A DNA stretch of 8,877 nt from Gammaproteobacteria bacterium (lineage in GTDB: Bacteria; Pseudomonadota; Gammaproteobacteria; Arenicellales; Poriferihabitantaceae), in NCBI GenBank assembly GCA_009839585.1, contig VXPI01000269.1, positions 1 through 8,877 on the forward strand, in the 5' to 3' direction. The position numbers were made by a program, and so were the translations under genes. The number at the start of each line of letters is the position of its first letter. Position 1 is the stretch's first letter. The notes under the pieces are model-generated. The model had not been told where the DNA came from, did no database searches, and saw nothing but the letters and a program-made list of their open reading frames with translations. Positions 1-7,202 of the stretch are shown piece by piece.

Positions 1-32
1 TCCTTATTGCTATCGGTATTTCTGTCGACGGC

Positions 33-2753
33 TCAAGACAGGAAAGCGAGCGCCTCGGGTTTGCCCTGAACTTCCGATGCAGTGCCTTCATGGAGTATTT
101 TGCCTTTTTCCATGATCACTATTCGGTCAAATTCGGCGAGTGAAAATGCATCATTTAAAATCCAGACCACTGTCTTGCCCTTCAGGCAGGAAAGAGACTG
201 AGTCAGAATCCTGATTGCAGTTTTCCGGTCAAATGCGGCGAGTGCATCATTGAAGACCAGAATATCCGGATTTTTCACCAGAGCCCGGGCTATCGTCAGT
301 TTTTGACGCTGATTTGCGGTTAGCCTGGCACCGGCAACACCAACCCGGTAGTTGAAACCAGCCGAGAGAACGTCTCTTCTCAGTCCCGATTCTTCGATAA
401 AGTCATCCATCAGCTTGCCCACCTTGTCTCGGGCATTGACCTGGCCATGAACAATACGTCCAAACAGAATGTTGTCCTGGATTGAAAAGCGCTTGGCGAA
501 ACGATCACGATCATAGAATTCGATCAACGCATTGTCTTCACCGAGAGCTTCACGGAGTTGAAGATGCGCAGCTACAATTGCTTCCTGAACCGGTTCATTG
601 ATGAGCCCCAGACGATGTTGTGCAACAGTCAACTTCATTGATATGCCGAAAACAAGATCAACCTCATTCTCGTTGACTTCGCTCCTGTCAATGTCTTCCG
701 GCAACTTGGATATTTTATCGAGAATGGGCAACTGGTCGGATTCAACAAAGCTGAATCGCTCAAAAAGAGGAGACTCTTCAGGCACACCCGAGAAGATTTC
801 GCTGAGTACCTTGGAAGCTTGGATGCCAACCCCGAACAGGGTTTTTCCAAGGCCGGATGAATCCAGAACAGATTGCACCGTCGGTTCATTAATCAGGCTG
901 CTGAAGTCCGGGTCATTCCTGATCGGTGTTCCAAAAAACAGGTTTTCGGCAACGCTCAGATTCACGTTGTAACGATAGTGTTCAAGTAGTTCAACCATTT
1001 TGCTGAGCTCCCCGGATGCCAGTTTATCCCTGAAAGCATGTCGGGCCTGCATGATCTTTTCTGCGAATTCGGGGTCAGCATCCGGATCGATTATTGCATA
1101 AAGACCAAGTTGATAGATATCATGCCCGAGTTCGGTGATATTCAGAATATTCAGCAGGCGGGAATCCAGCGCCTCGCAAGAATCCAGACCGGCAGACTCA
1201 AGATCAACCCAGTCAGCATTAATATCTTCGGTGGCATTGCCGCTTTTTTCTGAATCAGAAATATCACGTTTTCGGACTGACAGTTCGCTATCGCTGTAAT
1301 CCGGACATTGAACAGGTCGATACTTCAAACCGTAAAATAAATTGGCGTAAACAGTATCATTGAATACAAATGACGATGAATCGACATAGGCTATTTTTCG
1401 TCCCAGAACCATTTCCGACAATTCGGAAAGATTGTTATCCCCAAGCTTGAGTTGTCCGCTGTCCGGCGCAAGTAACCGTACCAGTAGCTTGGCCAAATTG
1501 CCGCGACCACTCCCCCCCGGACCCAGAATCGCCACATGGTCACCGGGATTGATTGAGATACTGACTCCATCAAGTGATTTGACATATTCGTCTTCACTGT
1601 AATGCAGTGCGTTCGCAACAAGTGGTGTCTTGTCGGTGCTTGATTGAATGTCCTGATCTTCCTGCAGTTTGGGGTCGAGCATTCCATCAGGCTGGAACTG
1701 CTGGATAATTTCTGAATACTTGACACGCACATCTTCGGTAATCTGGTAGAACTTCAACAGTTCTCGCCAGGGTGTCGACAAATCCTTGTAGGCAGCAAGT
1801 ACGGCAACTAACGCACCGATGGAAAGCTGACCCTTGATTACGAAATAGCCACCAATTGAGTAGAAGAAAAAAGGTGTTAGCTGCCCCAGGAAATTATTCA
1901 GAAACTTGATAAAGAACTTGCGCTTGTATATATCAAAGCGGATGTGGTAAATTTTTCCCAGCCTGGTTGAAATATGTGCCTTTTCAAAACGCGAGGTGCC
2001 ATGAAGATGAATATCACTGACCCCGGATATGCCTTCGCCAATCTTGTCAGATAGATGCCGCACGGCCTGGACACGCTGCTTGGCCAGTTGATTGACTTTG
2101 GCCTGCAACTTGGGAATCAGGTAGATTTGCGGGGGGTAAAGTGCGACCGCTGCCAGGCCTAGCCAGAAATCCTGGTTAAAGATGAACAACAGATAGGTCA
2201 GAAGCAGGCCACCCTGAAATGCTGGCAAGGCAAAAGCATCACCGATAAATCCCCCCAGTGGCTCCGTTTCGGCCGTGATCATGGGTAATATCTCGGCTTG
2301 CGAGACATGCTTGAAACGCTGGTTGGGGAACCGCAAGACCCGACAGAAAAGATCGTATCGAAAACGTCTCAGCATACGCTCTCCGACCACGCCGCGATAC
2401 ACGTTATTCAGGTATTTGAGTCCTCCAGCGATTAACACCAGTATCAGAAAAACCAGACATAAAACCAGCAGATAACTGATTTGGTCCATGGGTATGCCAA
2501 GAATCATCTCGGGGATGTTGCTGCCGTTTATGGCACTGTTAATGATGATTTTCGGTACTTCCAGAGAACCGTAAATCACCGGCATGGAAGCTACTGTAAT
2601 AAGTAGAATGAGAATCTGGTCTCGGGTGGTATGCTTGAGGATAAAGCGGTAAATTGACGGCTCTATCTTGTTTGGGTCATTTTCCAAAAGCGGGAACCAT
2701 TTTTTGTGTATTGGACAATTTGCAATATTATCACCATCTAAACCGTACCCCAA
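33..2753 (-). CDS. ABC exporter-type membrane protein with expanded, motif-degenerate ATPase domain
   Basis: A 906-residue membrane protein. Residues about 45-325 form an ABC type-1 (exporter-like) transmembrane region with roughly six hydrophobic segments (near 46-66, 92-112, 175-193, 196-214, 290-305, 309-325). Residues about 376-906 form a nucleotide-binding domain. It is recognisable but altered: Walker A is GPGGSGRGN (411-419, Arg417 for the usual Lys), the signature is LTANQ (811-815) instead of LSGGQ, Walker B is ILVFND (831-836, Asn for Asp and Asp for the catalytic Glu), the switch His is Asn867, and no Gln sits at the Q-loop (about 456-461). The D-loop Asp842 is kept. About 300 residues (480-800) that ordinary exporters lack lie before the signature and contain an internal duplication. 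The first possible start is TTG at 2753, only 6 bases from the divergent glycosyltransferase. TTG at 2687 (residue 23) is an alternative, because the membrane domain begins near residue 31. Substrate unknown; the neighbouring glycosyltransferases suggest a glycan or glycolipid. Family membership is firm, but active transport is uncertain. Confidence 0.85.
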   Translation of the reverse strand: MGYGLDGDNIANCPIHKKWFPLLENDPNKIEPSIYRFILKHTTRDQILILLITVASMPVIYGSLEVPKIIINSAINGSNIPEMILGIPMDQISYLLVLCLVFLILVLIAGGLKYLNNVYRGVVGERMLRRFRYDLFCRVLRFPNQRFKHVSQAEILPMITAETEPLGGFIGDAFALPAFQGGLLLTYLLFIFNQDFWLGLAAVALYPPQIYLIPKLQAKVNQLAKQRVQAVRHLSDKIGEGISGVSDIHLHGTSRFEKAHISTRLGKIYHIRFDIYKRKFFIKFLNNFLGQLTPFFFYSIGGYFVIKGQLSIGALVAVLAAYKDLSTPWRELLKFYQITEDVRVKYSEIIQQFQPDGMLDPKLQEDQDIQSSTDKTPLVANALHYSEDEYVKSLDGVSISINPGDHVAILGPGGSGRGNLAKLLVRLLAPDSGQLKLGDNNLSELSEMVLGRKIAYVDSSSFVFNDTVYANLFYGLKYRPVQCPDYSDSELSVRKRDISDSEKSGNATEDINADWVDLESAGLDSCEALDSRLLNILNITELGHDIYQLGLYAIIDPDADPEFAEKIMQARHAFRDKLASGELSKMVELLEHYRYNVNLSVAENLFFGTPIRNDPDFSSLINEPTVQSVLDSSGLGKTLFGVGIQASKVLSEIFSGVPEESPLFERFSFVESDQLPILDKISKLPEDIDRSEVNENEVDLVFGISMKLTVAQHRLGLINEPVQEAIVAAHLQLREALGEDNALIEFYDRDRFAKRFSIQDNILFGRIVHGQVNARDKVGKLMDDFIEESGLRRDVLSAGFNYRVGVAGARLTANQRQKLTIARALVKNPDILVFNDALAAFDRKTAIRILTQSLSCLKGKTVVWILNDAFSLAEFDRIVIMEKGKILHEGTASEVQGKPEALAFLS

Positions 2754-2759
2754 TGCAAG
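2688..2759. promoter_or_regulatory. crowded divergent start region between the ABC and glycosyltransferase genes
   Basis: If the ABC gene begins at its internal TTG (2687), 72 bases separate the two divergent starts; if it begins at 2753, only 6 do. The AT-rich part (about 2700-2740) holds a GATAAT on the minus strand (2727-2732) that could be a -10 element for the ABC gene and would give a leader of about 30 bases to the 2687 start. No convincing -35 is seen at the right distance. On the plus strand TTGGAC (2711-2716) lacks a good -10 partner. No strong Shine-Dalgarno sequence precedes either start. This is a candidate only. Confidence 0.2.
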
Positions 2760-3977
2760 ATGAAGAAAGTTGCGGTCATCCTTAAGGGCTATCCCCGTTT
2801 GTCTGAAACCTTTATTGCGCAGGAGCTATTGGCTCTCGAGAAGGCTGGAATCAATCTCATCATATATTCCTTGCGCCATCCGACCGATCGGGACGTACAC
2901 CCGATCCACAGCATGATTCAGGCACCAGTCAGGTATTTGCCAGAATACCTGATATGGCATCCGTTCCGGGTCTTTCTCGGGTTGTTATCCAGCTTGCATT
3001 CGAAAAGTTTTACGCAATTGTTGCGGGTATTCTTCAAGGACCTCAGGCGTGATTGCTCAGCGAACAGGATTCGTCGTCTCGGGCAGGCGATGGTTCTTTA
3101 TCGGGAACTCGCCGATGATCGGAACTGGATTTATGCGCATTTTCTCCATACCCCCGCATCTGTTGCACGCTATTGTTCCATTCTCTCGAATCTACCATGG
3201 AGTTGTTCGGCCCATGCCAAGGACATATGGACTTCTCCAAAGTGGGAAATCCAGGAGAAGCTCGACAGTCTCGAATGGCTGGTTACCTGCACGGCATCGA
3301 ATCGAGAGTATCTTGCGGGCTTGAGTACCAATCCAGAAAGTATTCAGCTCCTGTACCATGGCCTGGATCTGGGGCGTTTCCGGGATGTTTCAAAACAACA
3401 CATCAACAATGGGTCGGCGGAGTACGCCCGGGTCAGGATTCTTTCGGTCGGACGAGCGGTATCCAAAAAAGGCTATGATATTGTGATTGAAGCGTTGGCA
3501 AAATTGCCCGACGATCTGCACTGGACATTTGTGCATGTCGGAGGAGGTCCGTTGCTCAAGGACTTGAAGCGACAGTCAAGGGCCCTGCATTTGCAGGCGC
3601 GTATAGACTGGCTGGGACCTTTGAGCTTCAGCAGGGTTCTTGAGCAATATCGAGATGCCGACATTTTTGTTCTGGCTTCCAGAATTGATTCAGATGGTGA
3701 CCGGGACGGGCTTCCGAATGTGCTCATGGAAGCCTTGTCCCAGCGATTGGCCTGCATTTCAACGGATATATCCGGGATTCCGGAGTTGCTCCGACATGAC
3801 GAAAACGGACTGATCGTGAAATCGGGAGATGTTGATGCGCTGGCGAAGGCCATCGAGAGGCTGATCAGGGATACGGAATGTCGGGACACCTTGGGTAGCG
3901 AAGGGCGAAGGACTGTGGAAGCAGCTTTCGATCTAAAGCACAATGTACAACTGCTTGTCGACAAGCTGAGTGAATGA
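2760..3977 (+). CDS. glycosyltransferase, GT-B fold, family 4 type (WcaL-like)
   Basis: A 405-residue protein likely to transfer a sugar from a nucleotide-sugar donor during synthesis of a surface polysaccharide or glycolipid at the cytoplasmic face of the membrane. The N-terminal domain opens with the acceptor-side motif LKGYPRLSETFIAQE (8-22), typical of the colanic-acid WcaL-like branch. AHAKDIW (151-157) ends the first Rossmann half. The C-terminal donor domain has SVGRAVSKKG (229-238), GGGP (261-264) and DGLPNVLME (316-324), the subfamily version of the E-x7-E donor motif with Asp in first position, followed by GIPELL (339-344). Length is normal for the family. The start ATG is chosen because the first beta strand follows directly (MKKVAVILKG); no clear ribosome site is seen. 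Its stop overlaps the next gene by 4 bases, so the two are probably translated together. Donor and acceptor cannot be told from sequence. Confidence 0.93.
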   Translation: MKKVAVILKGYPRLSETFIAQELLALEKAGINLIIYSLRHPTDRDVHPIHSMIQAPVRYLPEYLIWHPFRVFLGLLSSLHSKSFTQLLRVFFKDLRRDCSANRIRRLGQAMVLYRELADDRNWIYAHFLHTPASVARYCSILSNLPWSCSAHAKDIWTSPKWEIQEKLDSLEWLVTCTASNREYLAGLSTNPESIQLLYHGLDLGRFRDVSKQHINNGSAEYARVRILSVGRAVSKKGYDIVIEALAKLPDDLHWTFVHVGGGPLLKDLKRQSRALHLQARIDWLGPLSFSRVLEQYRDADIFVLASRIDSDGDRDGLPNVLMEALSQRLACISTDISGIPELLRHDENGLIVKSGDVDALAKAIERLIRDTECRDTLGSEGRRTVEAAFDLKHNVQLLVDKLSE

Positions 3978-5098
3978 TCATCGGGTTTTATGCTCCGATG
4001 AAGCATCCCGGTCACCCGGTTCCTTCAGGAGATCGGAAGATCGCAAATTTGTTCATCGAACTGTTCCAGGGACTAGGGCACACGGTGAAGATTCTGTCGG
4101 TGAAGAGCAGTTGGGAAGGGAAGGGTGATGCAGCGCGGCAAGAAGAGTCTCGTTCGGCCATAATCCTTGATCTTGAACGACTGAAAAAGGACCGGGAGAC
4201 CAGAAAACTGGATCTGGTATTTGTCTATCATGTGTACCACAAGTCTCCCGACTGGCTGGGGCTCGATCTTGCCCGGTTTTTGAAAGTTCCCTATTTGATT
4301 GCAGAGGCTTCATTTGCCCCCCGGCAGGCCGGAGGTGACTGGGCGGTGGGTCATGAGCGGGCAAAGGCATGCATTCGGTCGGCCGATGCGATTTTATGTC
4401 TGAACCCTGTGGATGAACACTGCATATCGGAGCTGCTTCCCAATCCCGGAAGCATGAAAAGGATTATGCCGTTCGTAGCCAATCCGGATCTGGGTGGCGA
4501 ATCGCCGGACCGCAGGAGTTTTGCAAATATGCATGAAAACCTGAATGTTGAAGCGGCATGGCTGACTTGTGTTGCAATGATGCGTTCTGGTGATAAATTG
4601 CGTTCGTATCGAGAACTGTCTGCGGCACTGGAGGCGGTTTCGGATGAGAACTGGAATTTAATTGTCATCGGAGATGGTGCAAGGTTCGGGGAAGTAAGAT
4701 CCTTGTTCTCCAGTATTGATGAACGTTGCCTGTTTACAGGGGAACTGGACCAAATCCAGATCGCCCGTTGGTTCCGAACGGCGGATTGTTATGTCTGGCC
4801 GTCCGTGAACGAAGCGTTTGGAATGGCCCTGCTTGAGGCAACAAGTTATGGATTGCCAACACTCTCTTATGACTACGGCGGCGTTGGCACGATCATTGAA
4901 GACGGGGCAAATGGTTTTCTGGTGCCTCCTGATGACAGGTCGTTATTCATTGATCGGTTAAAACTGCTGGTCAATGATCAAGCGGTCAGGAGTCGGATGC
5001 GTGCGCATGCGAACAGGAAATTCTTGTCCGATCATTCGCTCCGGGTTGCACAGACACGGATTTCGGAGATTCTTGAACGGTTTGACGTATCTTCATGA
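3974..5098 (+). CDS. second glycosyltransferase, GT-B fold, family 4 type
   Basis: A 374-residue putative sugar transferase. The first domain starts with a beta strand (MIIGFYAP) followed by PVPSGDRKIANL (15-26), a loop-helix typical of the N-terminal Rossmann half. The second domain carries VIGDG (231-235), FTGELDQ (254-260), a canonical E-x7-E motif EAFGMALLE (280-288), and YDYGGVGTIIEDGANG (299-314), which matches the usual donor-loop region after that motif. The ATG start overlaps the TGA of the preceding glycosyltransferase in an ATGA tetranucleotide, which points to translational coupling and a shared pathway. The gene ends inside the palindrome TCATGA, shared with the stop of the converging HD gene. 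It is clearly different from its neighbour (a canonical E-x7-E and a different N-terminal domain), so the two probably add different sugars or make different linkages. Specificity is unknown. Confidence 0.92.
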   Translation: MIIGFYAPMKHPGHPVPSGDRKIANLFIELFQGLGHTVKILSVKSSWEGKGDAARQEESRSAIILDLERLKKDRETRKLDLVFVYHVYHKSPDWLGLDLARFLKVPYLIAEASFAPRQAGGDWAVGHERAKACIRSADAILCLNPVDEHCISELLPNPGSMKRIMPFVANPDLGGESPDRRSFANMHENLNVEAAWLTCVAMMRSGDKLRSYRELSAALEAVSDENWNLIVIGDGARFGEVRSLFSSIDERCLFTGELDQIQIARWFRTADCYVWPSVNEAFGMALLEATSYGLPTLSYDYGGVGTIIEDGANGFLVPPDDRSLFIDRLKLLVNDQAVRSRMRAHANRKFLSDHSLRVAQTRISEILERFDVSS

Positions 5099-5746
5099 CA
5101 CAGTTCCCTGTTCCTGATATTCCAGGGTAATCCGGTCAAGATGATTCGCAATGTTATGTTGTGCTGAAGCCTCATAGTGCTGGAGATAGAAATCCGAATA
5201 GTAGATCGTTTTGCGCTCTTTCAACTTGTTCATGTAAAAGGTTTTGGATTCGAAGGTTGCCGGCTTGTGGATGCAGCACTCCTTTTGCACATCTATGAAG
5301 TCCGAATAGTAGTCTTCCCAGGCCAGGCCAAAACTGGTTAAATCAATGTCCGCAATGAGTCTTCCATCATTGGAGTCGGGTTTTTCATTATGGCAGGTGT
5401 CCATGATGAGATGGGCCACTCGGCCCCGGAATCTATCGTCGAGCGCACCACCCGACACGCCAAGAAAATAATCGCGACTCCGGGCTTCGTTGTCGCTGGC
5501 TCCTATCACATAGATACAATCATGAAACCAGATTGCCATCTCAATGGCATCGCTGTCATCAGCATGCTCCTTGCAGTCATCCAGCCATCGCAATGTGTCT
5601 CGAATGTGTTTGAAGGTGTGATAGCTTCTCCAGTCTTCATTGTAGTATTCCACAAGTCCCTGGTGGACATCCTTCGCTAATTGACGGTTCGGACTCCTTG
5701 AGTAAGCACACCAAAGATCAATGAAACGGTTTTCGAGAGTGTTCAT
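5093..5746 (-). CDS. HD-superfamily metal-dependent phosphohydrolase (COG4339-like)
   Basis: A 217-residue soluble protein of the predicted HD phosphohydrolase group, whose members are often mislabelled in databases as NMDA receptor subunit. Visible metal-site motifs, in order: YHTFKHI (42-48, His43 and His47), IWFHDCIY (72-79, the His75-Asp76 pair that names the family), DNEARS (85-90), MDTCHN (115-120) and ADIDLTSFG (132-140) with candidate metal-binding Asp133/Asp135. The last stretch, about 180-210, is helical with HNIANHL where relatives usually have an Arg-containing version. HD enzymes hydrolyse phosphate esters such as nucleotides and cyclic nucleotides; the substrate of this group is not established. 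It starts with ATG 8 bases after the CNB gene stop, so the two form an operon. Its own ribosome site is weak, consistent with coupling. The neighbouring CNB protein makes a nucleotide substrate plausible, but that is inference. Confidence 0.9.
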   Translation of the reverse strand: MNTLENRFIDLWCAYSRSPNRQLAKDVHQGLVEYYNEDWRSYHTFKHIRDTLRWLDDCKEHADDSDAIEMAIWFHDCIYVIGASDNEARSRDYFLGVSGGALDDRFRGRVAHLIMDTCHNEKPDSNDGRLIADIDLTSFGLAWEDYYSDFIDVQKECCIHKPATFESKTFYMNKLKERKTIYYSDFYLQHYEASAQHNIANHLDRITLEYQEQGTVS

Positions 5747-5754
5747 GACTAACG

Positions 5755-6213
5755 CTAATGGCTTGTTTGTTCTTTCAACTCTACCAGTTGGAGGTGCGTC
5801 TTGCTTAACTTGCTGGTCAATTCCCGCATTACATGTAGCGACATGCTCGGGTTTTCGGTTAACAGGGACAGGAAGGTATCTGCTTCGATTTTCAGTACCG
5901 TACTGTGCCCTGATGATCTTATTGAAGCGGTGCGGGGCGTATTTGCGATAACCCCCATTTCACCGACTAGCTGGTTTTTTTCGAGTTCTGCAATCACGTC
6001 AACAGATCCGTCATCATGTTCAACAGTAACCTGCAAGATGCCGTCAAGCACCAGATAAACGGAATCGGAAGGGTCGTCATGGAAAAAGAGATATTCCTGT
6101 TCGCCCAGATTCAGCCGATCACTGGTGAAGGCGATCAGCTTCAACCTTGCTGGGTCGAGCTTTGAAAACAGCGGTACTCTGGATAATTCTAGTGCTTCTT
6201 CGTTTATGGCCAA
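5755..6213 (-). CDS. stand-alone cyclic-nucleotide-binding domain protein
   Basis: A 152-residue protein that is almost entirely one CNB (CRP/PKA-regulatory-type) beta-barrel domain. The entry helix is LSRVPLFSKLDPARLKLIAF (10-29). The barrel strand region VYLVLDGILQVTVE is at 52-65. The phosphate-binding cassette is VGEMGVIANTPRTASI (83-98), with the conserved Glu85 and Arg94 that contact the ribose and cyclic phosphate in known relatives, so ligand binding is plausible. After the domain a helix (about 120-150) ends the protein. There is no helix-turn-helix, so it is not a CRP-type DNA-binding regulator; it more likely acts on a partner protein such as the HD enzyme or the ABC protein (inference). 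The start is a TTG, the first start codon after an upstream in-frame TGA; no good ribosome site is seen. It leads a two-gene leftward operon with the HD gene. Confidence 0.9.
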   Translation of the reverse strand: MAINEEALELSRVPLFSKLDPARLKLIAFTSDRLNLGEQEYLFFHDDPSDSVYLVLDGILQVTVEHDDGSVDVIAELEKNQLVGEMGVIANTPRTASIRSSGHSTVLKIEADTFLSLLTENPSMSLHVMRELTSKLSKTHLQLVELKEQTSH

Positions 6214-6324
6214 GATGCTATCAACCAGTATTATTCAGACGAATAGTAACAAATAAAAGGCTTGATTTCACTGCCCGTGACCGGCCAGAGTGAAAGAATG
6301 CTCAACAAGTATCGACTAGGGTGT
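6214..6324. other. intergenic leader of the CNB-HD operon
   Basis: About 110 bases upstream of the CNB gene, where its promoter should lie. On the minus strand the stretch near 6225-6260 is AT-rich (AATAAT and TACTAT-like sequences), but no -35/-10 pair with standard spacing stands out. A small inverted repeat, TCAC-N5-GTGA, lies near 6268-6280. No coding sequence is recognised. The decayed oxidoreductase may begin inside its right end. Confidence 0.3.
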
Positions 6325-7066
6325 GATTTAGGGACATGAGGCGGCCGGCGAAGTCGACATGCTTGGAGATGGAATAACCAATTCTATCTGGAACAGAGGG
6401 TTGTACGCGCTTATCTCCGGAGTGCATACGCTTGTTGGATGCATCTTGACTGGTTCCTTTCCCCGGATATGTAAGCCTGGAATTCGCAACGGGCGTTTTG
6501 TTGAAGGGCATTACCGTGGAAATCCTTTTGGACCGACTGCAAAATGATGAAAAATCCCCGATCTATGTTGCTATGGGAGTAGGATATCTGCTTTGCCAAA
6601 GGGCTAATCATATCAGTGTAGCTGTCATGGGATGCACATTCACAAGAGAGAAAATAGAGTTTGCCAATCAAGCAGGATGTCATCATGTGATTGTTCCGGT
6701 GACAATCCCGACTTTCCAACATCCTAAGCGGTGCTGTACAATCAATTACAGCAAACACTGCTACTCGCCTACAACTCCACAGGGTATGAAGGGTTTGATC
6801 TCAACAAACGCTATGTACGTATAGTCCAATTGGGCTTATGTATGGCATTGAAGAAGAATCATGGTAGACAGAATGCTGGTCCAATCATTCTCTTGTTAGA
6901 TAAGGTCGCTGAGTGAATCCGATTTCCATTAGGCCACAGTCTTACTGCTCAAGCACAAAATCTTTATGTGTATGCGTGTGGTCCTGAATCAACAAAGATT
7001 GTAACAATCCACCCGTGTTAGACCCTTACCGAAATAACTTGTGCAGAATCCGCACAAAACCATTTC
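6325..7066 (+). pseudogene. decayed NADPH:quinone oxidoreductase (QorA/zeta-crystallin type)
   Basis: No single reading frame is intact, but pieces in all three forward frames follow the order of a quinone oxidoreductase of the zinc-independent MDR family. Frame 2 (6332-6382) reads GHEAAGEVDMLGDGITN, the usual GHEAAG core. Frame 1 (6391-6471) reads EQRVVRAYLRSAYA, matching the GxRVVYA...GAYAE stretch. Frame 3 (6450-6698) reads VSLEFATGVLLKGITVEILL and then a nucleotide-binding strand with MGVGYLLCQRANHISVAVMG and GCHHVIVP. Here the usual AAGGVG loop is shortened to AMGVG. Frame 2 again (6770-6913) reads YNSTGYEGFDLNKR and GLCMAL, then passes a TGA (6914-6916) into FPLGHSLTA and IVTIHP, then a TAG (7019-7021) and TLTEITCAESAQ. 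At least three frameshifts and two stops are needed, so it cannot make the enzyme. The N-terminal 60 or so residues are missing or unrecognisable. The intact gene would be about 980 bases. Confidence 0.75.
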
Positions 7067-7202
7067 ATACTGACTCTATGTCCTACTATTTCAACCCATT
7101 GCCGATGTATTTCGTCATGGCAAATCTTGGCTCTGGCTATGTCAGGTTGCGCAAGTTATTACAGATGGCCCATCATCAAGACCTCCATGAAATGATTGTC
7201 AC
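7067..7202. other. short spacer upstream of the AAA ATPase gene
   Basis: About 136 bases between the last recognisable oxidoreductase remnant and the ATPase start. A 63-codon forward frame runs through it into the ATPase start, but it has no recognisable family and overlaps the pseudogene, so it is not called as a gene. The ATPase promoter must lie here or inside the pseudogene; no convincing promoter or Shine-Dalgarno sequence could be picked out. Confidence 0.3.

Noticed and set aside
598..972. 124-codon open frame on the plus strand
   Set aside because: Antisense to the ABC gene insertion region, with no domain or start signal of its own.
3763..3774. Perfect palindrome CGGATATATCCG
   Set aside because: It lies inside the coding sequence of the first glycosyltransferase and is explained by its codons; no partner copy was found in the window.
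3473..4015. 180-codon open frame on the minus strand
   Set aside because: It lies entirely opposite the well-supported first glycosyltransferase and the start of the second; its translation is Ser/Arg-rich with no recognisable domain, as expected of an antisense shadow.
6268..6280. TCAC-N5-GTGA inverted repeat as a CRP-type operator
   Set aside because: The arms are only 4 bases and the spacing and flanks do not match the TGTGA-N6-TCACA consensus.
6498..6824. 108-codon forward frame as a real small gene
   Set aside because: Its first two thirds match the middle of a quinone oxidoreductase and the match then jumps to another frame, so it is a pseudogene piece rather than an independent gene.
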